Positions 8,384 through 15,073 of a DNA stretch of 15,168 nucleotides are shown here, piece after piece. Positions within the stretch are counted from its first letter, which is position 1, and the number at the start of each line of letters is the position of its first letter. A program made the translations under genes and the position numbers. Where the stretch lies: positions 1-15,168 of the forward strand of contig JAGCNK010000096.1 of the NCBI GenBank assembly GCA_017645985.1. The letters run 5' to 3'. The notes under the pieces are model-generated. The model was given only the letters and a program-made list of their open reading frames with translations, made no database searches and was not told the DNA's origin. The stretch comes from Bacteroidales bacterium. GTDB taxonomy: Bacteria > Bacteroidota > Bacteroidia > Bacteroidales > UBA3824.

Positions 8384-9550
8384 TTATTTAATGCAATAAC
8401 CGCCGATAAGTATGTCGTCCATCTGCCTAACGTCCTTGCGCCACTTGTCAAACTCGACGCTGAGCATCTCCGCTTGTTCGGAGGCTTTCTTGGTTTTGGC
8501 GTTGATATCGCAGAGCAGCATACGCAGCCGGCGTGGTGTAAACTTATGGTTGTCAATATCTAACTGGTCGGTGAATCCGTCGGTAAACAGATAAACGTAG
8601 TCGCCCGACTGGATGTCTACGTCGCGGTTTTCGAACGGCATCATACGTGGATACGCGCCTATGGGATTGTGAACCGGCTTGTATTCGGTAAGCACCGAGC
8701 CTCGCACGTGGTACATTCCGTTGTTGGCTCCGGCAAACTGCATGCGCATAGTGGCAAGGTTGAGAATGCAGAGCCCTACGTCCATACCGTCTTTTTGCAC
8801 AATGTGCTGCTCCTCCTGCTTAAGAGTGGTCATCACCTTGATGCGGAGTTCTTCGAGAATGGCGGCGGGGTGAGTCTCCGAGTTGAAAGTAACGCAGATG
8901 TCGTTGAGAAACGCCACACCGAGCATACTCATAAATCCGCCCGGAACGCCATGTCCGGTGCAGTCGGCTACGCAAAAGATCACAGTGTCGCCGATGCGTT
9001 TCATCCAATAAAAGTCGCCCGAAACAATGTCTCTGGGTCGCCAGAGAAGGAAAATATCGCGAAACGACTCGTTGAGAATCTCGTCGGATGGCAATGCAGC
9101 GTTTTGTATCAGCTTGGCGTAGCGTATCGACGATGTGACTGCACGGTGCTGAAACTCAATCTCTTCTTTGAGGCTCTGTATGTGCTGGCGGTCTTTTTCG
9201 ATGGTTACGCTCATAGTCCACAGCTTACGGTTGCGGTCGGCAAGTTCGGCCTGCTGTGCTTCGAGCTTTTTCTGTTCGGCGGCAATGCGCTCCACATCTA
9301 CCACATCGGCAGCGCTGGGTGTCTCGTCGGAAAGGCTGGTGGGCGAGTTAGGCGATTTGAGGCTGTTGTAGAGGACTGTGATACGGCGGTTTTCGCTCTC
9401 GGCCTTGCTCAGCAGCGAGGAGTATTTGCTGTTGATACGCCGGGTGGCCTTGAGCAGGTAACGCTTGTTGCGCAGTGTGGTGACCACAAACGCCGCCACA
9501 GCCACTAACGCTACCACTATCAATATTATATTTAACAAACTAAAATCCAT
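8384..9550 (-). CDS. Membrane-anchored SpoIIE-family (PP2C) serine/threonine phosphatase
   Basis: This 388-aa protein has one N-terminal TM segment (about 5-26) and a coiled-coil linker (about 85-137). The characteristic lead-in 'SIRYAKLIQNAALPS' (141-155) precedes a complete SpoIIE/PP2C domain. Metal-binding and catalytic motifs are intact: RPRDIVSGDFYW (Asp179), VADCTGHGVPGG (Asp196), LFTDGFTD (Asp324) and QMDDILIGGY (Asp378/379). Members of this family dephosphorylate Ser/Thr on partner proteins, often STAS-type anti-anti-sigma factors. No STAS, anti-sigma or sigma gene is visible here, so the substrate is unknown. The catalytic domain should be cytoplasmic, because the short N-terminus precedes the TM and RNKRYLLK follows it. 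The gene lies 18 nt after the STAND gene; GAGG just before the ATG could serve as a ribosome site. Confidence 0.94.
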   Translation of the reverse strand: MDFSLLNIILIVVALVAVAAFVVTTLRNKRYLLKATRRINSKYSSLLSKAESENRRITVLYNSLKSPNSPTSLSDETPSAADVVDVERIAAEQKKLEAQQAELADRNRKLWTMSVTIEKDRQHIQSLKEEIEFQHRAVTSSIRYAKLIQNAALPSDEILNESFRDIFLLWRPRDIVSGDFYWMKRIGDTVIFCVADCTGHGVPGGFMSMLGVAFLNDICVTFNSETHPAAILEELRIKVMTTLKQEEQHIVQKDGMDVGLCILNLATMRMQFAGANNGMYHVRGSVLTEYKPVHNPIGAYPRMMPFENRDVDIQSGDYVYLFTDGFTDQLDIDNHKFTPRRLRMLLCDINAKTKKASEQAEMLSVEFDKWRKDVRQMDDILIGGYCIK

Positions 9551-9568
9551 CGCCTCAATAAATTAATG

Positions 9569-12500
9569 TCATCTTTCTGAAAACTCCCTACCCATAATCA
9601 AGTTCCATTCGGTGTCGTTGAGCGAAGCCAGGTTCATAGCCGACAGAGCGTTGGAGTAAGTTTCGGGCTTGGTGTCCCAAAAACGCAGACGGTTGTCGTC
9701 GGTAAGTGCGAAAAGCACGCCTTTGCCGTTGAATCCCATACACTTGACCTTGCAGTTGCCAAGGCTGTGCTCCTCTATTACAAGCGGCTTCTGGTTAAGG
9801 TCGTTGGTGTTGATAAGCGAGATGCGCTTATCAGCCGACGATATTGCGAGTACGCCCGAATTGGGGTCGTAGAGTAGGTTTTCGAGTTTTGAGTGTCCTG
9901 CCACCATTGTGCCAGCCTTGGTGTCGTTGACAAGGTCTACGAACTGCATACTGCCGTCGCTGAAACATACGGCAAGCAGGTTTTTGTCGTTGATGGCTGC
10001 CATCTTGTAGGCGTGCAGCGGCGGAAGGGCGGCAAGTACGGTGGTTACGCTGCCGTCGGCGGGGTTCCATTTCGACAGGCTGCCGTCGTGAAACAGCAGG
10101 TAGATGCTGTTGTCGTCGTGGTAATATACGTCGGTGATGTTGAGACCCAACACCTTTTCGGCAAACGGGTTGCCTCCGTTTTTGGACATTATCATCACCT
10201 TGCCGTTGATGTACGCCAGAGCGAACTTAGTGCCGTCGGGCGATGGCGAAGTGGACTGTATGTAGTCGCCATACTGCGGCAGTTGCGAGCGTTTCTTGGT
10301 GCTGACGTCGATAATGTACGACTTGCGGTCTTTGGCAGAATATGCTATCAGCGTGGGAGTTATAAACGACGCCGATTCCACAGGAATGCGGTAGCCTACC
10401 TCGCGCGGATTATTGTTGACGGGCTCTGCCTTGCCGCTGCCAGTAATTTTGTAACGGTAAATCTCGCCAAATGATGACATCGTGATGATATATCCCGACT
10501 TGTCAACAGCGAACGCCTTGAACGGTCCGCCCGGAATATTGAGCGGCTTGATAATGTCGTTCTGCTCCAAAGCAAAGAGCATAGCGTCGTAAAGGTCGGG
10601 GTTGATATGAGTGTTGCCGCCTTTTACGTTCATCTCGCAGGCGGTTTTGGCAAGTCGCAGGTTGAGAGTCTTGTCCTCGTACTGGTTTTTAGCCTTCATA
10701 GCAAGGGTGTTGCACAACGCTACATAATAAAGGTGAGCTGCGTTGGCGTTGGCCTCCTTGGTAAGATCCATCTGATAGAGGGCCTTGCGACGTTCCAGGT
10801 CGGCGGTGTCGCGCTGGTTTTCGGCAAGGAGGTAGTTGTACTCGGCTTTGAGACGCTCCTCTTCGGCTCGCTGCTGAGCCTCCTCGGCAAGGCGGCGTGC
10901 ACGGTCCGACTCCAATTTGGCAGCCCTTGCACGCTGGTACATCAACTGTACCGAGTCGCGCTGCTGTTCGGCTATCATATTGGCTTTTTCGGCAAGCATC
11001 TGCTGTATTTTGGCTATGTGCTCCTGGTTTTCGGCGTTGTGCTGCTGCTCCTCGGCTCGCTGGGCGTTTTCCTCGGCTCGCTGTGTCTGCTCGTCGGCTT
11101 TCTTCTTCTCCGACATTGCCCACCACGAGAATCCCGCAAGGCAGACTACAAACACCACAAGGGCGCCAATGGCTATGAGCATTTTTTTGCGGTGCGACTT
11201 TTCTTCAGCCACTATGGCGCTGTGGCTCTGCTCCATAAATAGGTCGAGCTTTTCCATACGGCTGGTGGCGGCACGTAGCTTTTCTTTTTCAGTACGTTGC
11301 GACGTGTCGTATTTCATAATCCAATATCTGTTGGGCTTGCACTTGTCGTACCACTGCTTGCACACAGCGTAGTTGCCCGAGGGCAGCAGGAACGACGGAT
11401 TGCGTCCGCTGTCGAGCCAACGCTGTATCTGTGCGTTAAACTCGTTGTATTCGTTGAGGTTGTCGAGTTCCTCCTTGTCCCACTTGGCAAGGCGGCGCCA
11501 GTTTCGGATAAGAGCCTCGTGGGTAACGTCGAGCACGGTGTCGCCGCTGAGATACTGGGTTTCAAGGTTGCCACGCACCGAGAAGGGACGCAGCAGAGTG
11601 TTGTCTTCGTCGCGGAAGATATTCAGAACGCCGCAAACCGTTGCCTCTGTGATGTTTGGCTTATTGATGATGCCTGTAATCTCGTGAATGGTGCAGCGGT
11701 TTCGCACAAGACGGTTGTTGTCTATCTTGGTGAGACTCTTAAATGCGGTCTCGATTATCTGTTTCGACTCGTCGGCAGTGATGGTCTTGCCCGCCCAGTC
11801 GGCGTTTTTCAAAAAGTAGTTGTAAGCCGACTCGTATAGCGTGCCGGCGTGGGCGTTGAGCACATTGTCGAGGTCGGGCTTGGCAAAATACTTGCGCACA
11901 TATTCGGGACGTGCGGCAAACCACTTGTTGAACTCGCGCTGTTCGTCAGCAGAAAGCACGTCTTTGGATATGCCTGCGATTTTGGCAAGGTGGATAAGGT
12001 CAACAGGCTGCGCACCGTTGTCGGCCATTTTCCACAGAAGGTTGAGAGCGTGCTGAAGCACAGGCAGTTGGTCGAATCCCGTGGTAAGGTTGTTGATAAG
12101 CACCTCGGTAAGGCGCGACGACACGCTGCCTCCTGCCAATATGGCGGGCTGCTCTATAACCTGACGTATCTCGTCGCGTTTCAACTGCGGCACAAAAAAC
12201 TGGCTGTAAGCGATAAACTCTGGCAGGTTTTTAAACACAGTGCACTGGCTGATAAAGTCAGAACGCATTGTAAATATCACATACACAGGCAGTTTTTCGG
12301 CAACTGAAATTCTAACGGTCTCCAACAGAAGGTTGATGGCGGTGTAGCTCTCGTCGCTGGGCTTGCCGTCGTTGAAGTTTTCGGAGTTGGTGAAAATCTC
12401 CTCAAACTGGTCGGCTATGATCAAAAGGTTCTTGCCCTTGTTCACTGCGTCGGGCGTGTCGGTAACGTAGTTGCCCGAATTTTTGTAAACATCTATCAAC

Positions 12501-12844
12501 GAGGAGAATCCAAGCTCAAATTCGCTGGCGCAATGGTTGTAGTCGACACCCAATGCAGCCGACACAGCCTTAGAAACCGACTCCAAGGGATTGCGCTGCG
12601 GCTTAAAGTCAACTATCATCCAGCTGTTGAAATGCGACTTGAAGAATCCAGCCCTGATGTACGGGATAACACCGGCGTAAACCATCGACGACTTGCCATC
12701 GCCCGACGCTCCGGTGATGAACGCCATCTTATTGGTTTCCAACAGTTTTACTATCTGCTGAATATGCAAGTCACGACCTTTGAAGAAGATGCTCTCCTCT
12801 TCGGTAAACGGACGCAGACCTGGATATGGGCAGATGGTTGTCAT
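9569..12844 (-). CDS. nSTAND1-type NTPase with TM, coiled coil and beta-propeller (full length)
   Basis: This 1091-aa protein begins MTTICPYPGLRPFTEEES, typical of nSTAND1. Walker A GASGDGKS is at 45-52, Walker B LLIIADQFEE at 140-149, and TMRSDF at 192-197. The STAND winged-helix motif VTHEALIRNW is at 440-449. A single strong TM segment lies at about 555-577, followed by a long Ala/Glu/Gln/Arg coiled coil (about 578-700, e.g. 'RAEENAQRAEEQQ'). A WD40-like propeller covers about 750-1060 ('TSPSPDGTKFALAYINGKV', 'LLAVCFSDGSMQFVDL', 'LFALTDDNRLRFWD'). STAND proteins cycle between ADP-bound off and ATP-bound oligomeric on states. The start is 6 nt beyond the TIR-like stop, with AGGA about 10 nt upstream, indicating translational coupling. 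There is no signal peptide. Which side of the membrane the propeller occupies is unclear, since both TM flanks are basic. Confidence 0.95.
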   Translation of the reverse strand: MTTICPYPGLRPFTEEESIFFKGRDLHIQQIVKLLETNKMAFITGASGDGKSSMVYAGVIPYIRAGFFKSHFNSWMIVDFKPQRNPLESVSKAVSAALGVDYNHCASEFELGFSSLIDVYKNSGNYVTDTPDAVNKGKNLLIIADQFEEIFTNSENFNDGKPSDESYTAINLLLETVRISVAEKLPVYVIFTMRSDFISQCTVFKNLPEFIAYSQFFVPQLKRDEIRQVIEQPAILAGGSVSSRLTEVLINNLTTGFDQLPVLQHALNLLWKMADNGAQPVDLIHLAKIAGISKDVLSADEQREFNKWFAARPEYVRKYFAKPDLDNVLNAHAGTLYESAYNYFLKNADWAGKTITADESKQIIETAFKSLTKIDNNRLVRNRCTIHEITGIINKPNITEATVCGVLNIFRDEDNTLLRPFSVRGNLETQYLSGDTVLDVTHEALIRNWRRLAKWDKEELDNLNEYNEFNAQIQRWLDSGRNPSFLLPSGNYAVCKQWYDKCKPNRYWIMKYDTSQRTEKEKLRAATSRMEKLDLFMEQSHSAIVAEEKSHRKKMLIAIGALVVFVVCLAGFSWWAMSEKKKADEQTQRAEENAQRAEEQQHNAENQEHIAKIQQMLAEKANMIAEQQRDSVQLMYQRARAAKLESDRARRLAEEAQQRAEEERLKAEYNYLLAENQRDTADLERRKALYQMDLTKEANANAAHLYYVALCNTLAMKAKNQYEDKTLNLRLAKTACEMNVKGGNTHINPDLYDAMLFALEQNDIIKPLNIPGGPFKAFAVDKSGYIITMSSFGEIYRYKITGSGKAEPVNNNPREVGYRIPVESASFITPTLIAYSAKDRKSYIIDVSTKKRSQLPQYGDYIQSTSPSPDGTKFALAYINGKVMIMSKNGGNPFAEKVLGLNITDVYYHDDNSIYLLFHDGSLSKWNPADGSVTTVLAALPPLHAYKMAAINDKNLLAVCFSDGSMQFVDLVNDTKAGTMVAGHSKLENLLYDPNSGVLAISSADKRISLINTNDLNQKPLVIEEHSLGNCKVKCMGFNGKGVLFALTDDNRLRFWDTKPETYSNALSAMNLASLNDTEWNLIMGREFSER
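11498..12844 (-). repeat. Diverged direct repeat, copy B: 5' half of the STAND gene
   Basis: This block matches 1712-2992, encoding the NTPase and winged-helix half. In the first 85 or so codons only four amino acids differ (residues 2, 29, 71 and 76). It contains 66 nt that are absent from copy A. DNA as well as protein is conserved, unlike in the 3' halves of the two genes. Confidence 0.85.
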
Positions 12845-12850
12845 TGTTGT

Positions 12851-13681
12851 TTATTCCTTTAGCTTGCTTTCTACTGTTTTATCAAAAAATATCTTTATGT
12901 CCAAAGGTATCAGACTTTTCTCGCGCACCGAATGTTCAATAATTCCGTTAAACGCACGGAGGTCTTCCTCTTTGGCGTGGTCGCTGTTGGCCACCAAAAA
13001 CCACGGCGAGGGACTGCTGCTGCCTCCTGTATCTTTCCACACCTGACGGGCAAACGAAAGCGCCCAGTCGCCGGCATAGTTGTAGTAGATGACGCCTATC
13101 TTGCAGCCCTGCAACTGGTTGCGTATATACTGAGTGTAGTCGGTATAGTTGCTCATAGTGATGCTCAGCTTTGACACGGTTTGAATGTCGGTGAGCATAT
13201 TGTAGATATCTATGGCGGTATCTTTGTCTAAGTCGTTGTAGATAAAGAATATGTCGTTTTGCTGAACCTCGTTGACGGCGTCCTTGCGCATATTCATTAT
13301 GCCACGGAGTTCTTCCACAAACACTATCGGCGAGCGGGTTGACGAGTAAATGGTGTTTTCCACCACGTCGCGGCGGATGTTGTTGATAAACTCGTTGACA
13401 AACCACGACGGATTCCACACAAACATTTTGAAATGCTCGGAGCGGAGCTGCTTGGCGGCATTGTACTGCACCACTGCCGAAGGTTTGCCGTCGCTGCTTT
13501 CGGCAAGAATGTGAACCGAACAGTCGGCATTATTGATAGCGTCGTCGCCCTGCGAGGAATCCACCACCTCCAGTCCCGCGCGGCTGAGCACACGGCAGAG
13601 TTTAAGGCGCACGGCATCCTCTTGCGGCGAAGTGTCTGCCACAAAAACCCGTATATGTTTGGTAAATAGACTTATAGGCAT
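12851..13681 (-). CDS. Tandem TIR-like domain protein, first gene of the operon
   Basis: This 276-aa protein has no signal peptide or TM segment. Residues about 8-130 resemble the DUF4062/TIR-like domain that accompanies bacterial STAND proteins: 'IRVFVADTSPQEDAVRLKL', 'CSVHILAESSDGKPSAVVQY' and 'FKMFVWNPSW'. Residues about 141-235 form a second TIR-like unit: 'NDIFFIYNDLDKDTA', 'QLQGCKIGVIYYNYAGDW'. In the second unit the position of the NADase glutamate (WxxxE) reads WALSF, and the first unit also shows no such Glu. The protein is therefore more likely a binding adaptor than an NAD-cleaving enzyme. Its stop codon is 6 nt before the STAND start, so the pair is probably translationally coupled and acts together. 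Assignment rests on motif resemblance; a fold search would be the test. Confidence 0.85.
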   Translation of the reverse strand: MPISLFTKHIRVFVADTSPQEDAVRLKLCRVLSRAGLEVVDSSQGDDAINNADCSVHILAESSDGKPSAVVQYNAAKQLRSEHFKMFVWNPSWFVNEFINNIRRDVVENTIYSSTRSPIVFVEELRGIMNMRKDAVNEVQQNDIFFIYNDLDKDTAIDIYNMLTDIQTVSKLSITMSNYTDYTQYIRNQLQGCKIGVIYYNYAGDWALSFARQVWKDTGGSSSPSPWFLVANSDHAKEEDLRAFNGIIEHSVREKSLIPLDIKIFFDKTVESKLKE

Positions 13682-13720
13682 AGTTGTATCTACTGCATTT
13701 ATTCTTTTGTATTATACATA

Positions 13721-13735
13721 AAGAATACCATTCTT
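13721..13735. promoter_or_regulatory. Short palindrome at the predicted start of the operon transcript
   Basis: Arms of AAGAAT and ATTCTT, 6 bp each, flank a 3-nt spacer. They lie 5-19 nt past the -7 box, at about +1 to +15 of the predicted transcript. It could be an operator or a small 5' hairpin. In AT-rich DNA a 6-bp palindrome can arise by chance. Confidence 0.25.
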
Positions 13736-13739
13736 GCGG

Positions 13740-13747
13740 CAAAATTA
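13740..13747 (-). promoter_or_regulatory. Candidate -7 box for the TIR-STAND-SpoIIE operon
   Basis: The minus strand reads TAATTTTG, matching TAnnTTTG, 58 nt upstream of the ATG at 13681; this gives a leader of about 50-55 nt. No good TTG/TTTG occurs 19-21 nt further upstream, so the promoter may be weak or activator-dependent. A 7-bp inverted repeat (arms 13743-13749 and 13759-13765) overlaps the box and is a possible operator. Confidence 0.5.
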
Positions 13748-13798
13748 CAAATTTTTGCTGTAATTATGCTTCATTTTTTTAAAAATAAGGAAAATGCG

Positions 13799-14797
13799 TT
13801 AATTATTTCGGAAAATTTTTGAAAAGAGATAGCCGATTCTGTACCTGACGCAGATTACAATCCTGCGCACATTCCATTTTGAGAACCATCCGGGGCGGTG
13901 TCCTCCGTTTTCGTTGCAATATTCGGCGTAAGCCTTTATGATATAGAATCGAGCGCGGGCATATTCGCCGTTTTTGTAGAGCGAAACTGCGGCGTTGTAA
14001 TAACTTGTGGCTTGCTCGTAGACACCAAAATTGCGGTTGCGGCGGCCTGTTTCAATGGCTTTGAGGGCATAGAGAAGCGATTTTTTATAGTCGTTAAGCC
14101 GCTCAAATGCCGACGACATTACACCGTAACAGAGTTCTAAGGCGTATGTTTTGGTTTTGTTTGGACGTTTGTGCATAACGCAGAAATCCAAGCATTTAAG
14201 GCCAGTTTCTATTGCCTCGCCGTATTTGCCGGCAGAGTTTAGCACAGCGGCTTTTTCGGCAAAAATACTGCAAAGATCCTCGTCGTAAACGTCCACTTGT
14301 TTTTGAATATCCACAGCCATATCGCTGTATTTCAATGCTAAACATTTCTTTTTGAGATTGAGGCAATATTTAGAAAAATTTTTGGCAAGAATGGCAAGTT
14401 TCTTTGATGGCGACTTGATTTTGTCAAGGATATTGGCAGCGATATGCTCGTATTCTTTGCGACGCTCCACAATTTGCGGTTTAGCAAAATATCCCGAAAC
14501 TTTTTCGATAAGCGTGCGGAGATAATGTTGTTCGGTGATTTTTAGCGATGTTAAAAAACTATTAGCCGAATCAGAAATTTTGTAACAGCCTTTGGTAAAA
14601 TTGAGCCACCCCTTGCGGGCAAGAGTGTGCAGATTGTCGAAAAACTTGACCCCTTCTTCGCTGCCGTTGTGTATGTCGAGGTAAAAAAACAGCTCCTTGA
14701 CGCTGTACCACGACGACGGAAGCACCGAAATGGTGGCGAGAACGGATTTTTCGCCGCTGCTAAGACCTTGATATTTAACGAATAAAAAATTATTCAT
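13799..14797 (-). CDS. Winged-helix plus TPR protein, STAND-like but without an NTPase domain
   Basis: This 332-aa protein begins MNNFLFVKYQGL. I chose the ATG at 14797. An in-frame ATG at 14854 lies upstream of the promoter (-7 box at 14819-14826) and would be outside the transcript. Residues about 12-80 look like the winged-helix bundle that follows the NTPase in STAND proteins ('LSSGEKSVLATISVLPSSW', 'LHTLARKGWLNF', 'CYKISDSANSFL'). About 110-310 is helical with TPR-like repeats ('AAVLNSAGKYGEAIETGLKC', 'FERLNDYKKSLLYALKAIET', 'AVSLYKNGEYARARFYIIKA'). The tail is basic. No P-loop is present. It is much more AT-rich than the STAND genes. It lies 117 nt upstream of the operon in the same direction, without an obvious terminator between, so read-through is possible. 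A regulatory or scaffold role is a guess. Confidence 0.82.
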   Translation of the reverse strand: MNNFLFVKYQGLSSGEKSVLATISVLPSSWYSVKELFFYLDIHNGSEEGVKFFDNLHTLARKGWLNFTKGCYKISDSANSFLTSLKITEQHYLRTLIEKVSGYFAKPQIVERRKEYEHIAANILDKIKSPSKKLAILAKNFSKYCLNLKKKCLALKYSDMAVDIQKQVDVYDEDLCSIFAEKAAVLNSAGKYGEAIETGLKCLDFCVMHKRPNKTKTYALELCYGVMSSAFERLNDYKKSLLYALKAIETGRRNRNFGVYEQATSYYNAAVSLYKNGEYARARFYIIKAYAEYCNENGGHRPGWFSKWNVRRIVICVRYRIGYLFSKIFRNN

Positions 14798-14818
14798 TTT
14801 TTTTGCCCAAATTTTTTC

Positions 14819-14849
14819 CAAATATAAAAAAAAGATTCTAACTTTGCAA
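14819..14849 (-). promoter_or_regulatory. Bacteroidota promoter of the winged-helix/TPR gene
   Basis: The minus strand carries TTG (14847-14849), a 20-nt spacer and TATATTTG (14819-14826). This matches the -33/-7 arrangement of the main Bacteroidota sigma factor. The predicted start is near 14813, giving a leader of about 15 nt to the ATG at 14797. It excludes the longer in-frame start at 14854. Confidence 0.75.
14839..14846 (+). promoter_or_regulatory. Candidate -7 box for the tRNA-Leu gene
   Basis: The plus strand reads TAACTTTG, matching TAnnTTTG, 25 nt before the mature tRNA 5' end. No TTTG lies at normal spacing upstream. The box sits between the -33 and -7 elements of the opposite promoter, directly adjoining its -33. 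Confidence 0.5.
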
Positions 14850-14871
14850 CGCAAAATTTGAAAAAAATGTT

Positions 14872-14953
14872 GCCCGGGTGGCGAAATTGGTAGACGCGCT
14901 AGTTTCAGGTTCTAGTGCCGCGAGGTTTGCAGGTTCGACTCCTGTCCCGGGTA
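14872..14953 (+). tRNA. tRNA-Leu (anticodon CAG)
   Basis: It folds as a class II tRNA. The acceptor GCCCGGG pairs with CCCGGGT (a G-U at the end), and the 3-bp D stem GCG/CGC carries an AAATTGGTAGA loop. The anticodon stem CTAGT/TCTAG has a U-U at its last position, and its loop TTCAGGT gives CAG. A long variable arm of about 13 nt follows, then T arm GCAGG/CCTGT with TTCGACT, and discriminator A. The 3' CCA is not encoded. It reads CUG codons. Confidence 0.96.
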
Positions 14954-14954
14954 C

Positions 14955-14991
14955 AAAAAAGGCAGGCTGAGGTTTTCAGACTGCCTTTTTT
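14955..14991 (+). terminator. Rho-independent terminator after tRNA-Leu
   Basis: Arms 14955-14970 and 14976-14991 form a 16-position stem with one mismatch around a 5-nt loop. The outer six pairs are A-T, so a T6 run follows the GC-rich stem on the plus strand. By symmetry it could also stop minus-strand transcription arriving from the right. Confidence 0.9.
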
Positions 14992-15042
14992 GTTTAATAA
15001 TCAATATTTAAATAAATATTACTCCATAAATATAATTTTTTT

Positions 15043-15050
15043 TATATTTG
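15043..15050 (+). promoter_or_regulatory. Candidate -7 box for the right-edge gene
   Basis: TATATTTG matches TAnnTTTG and lies 23 nt before the ATG at 15074. No clear -33 box is seen in the AT-rich sequence upstream. Confidence 0.5.
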
Positions 15051-15073
15051 CATAATTATTAAACCTAACCAAT

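Larger units (their letters stand above)
3048..13747 (-). other. Predicted seven-gene operon (TIR-like, STAND, SpoIIE, OMP, three lipoproteins)
   Basis: Seven minus-strand genes follow each other with gaps of 6, 18, 12, 12, 12 and 25 nt, from the ATG at 13681 to the stop at 3115. A TAnnTTTG box lies upstream at 13740-13747 and a strong intrinsic terminator closes the unit at 3048-3092. I saw no hairpin plus T-run inside the unit. Co-transcription is inferred from spacing and the flanking signals. Confidence 0.85.

Noticed and set aside
8669..9508. Plus-strand open frame of 279 codons opposite the phosphatase gene
   Set aside because: The opposite strand encodes an intact SpoIIE domain; the plus-strand translation is His/Val-rich and shows no family features.
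10607..11242. Plus-strand open frame opposite the STAND coiled coil, with many hydrophobic residues
   Set aside because: Hydrophobicity comes from the complement of Ala/Glu/Arg-rich coiled-coil codons; it is not a membrane protein gene.
14798..14854. Upstream in-frame ATG extending the winged-helix/TPR protein by 19 residues
   Set aside because: It lies upstream of the predicted transcription start and across the promoter boxes; the ATG at 14797 fits better.
14872..14953. tRNA-Leu as integration site of a genomic island containing the operon
   Set aside because: The operon is on the 5' side of the tRNA, no copy of its 3' end is seen elsewhere, and no integrase is present in the window.
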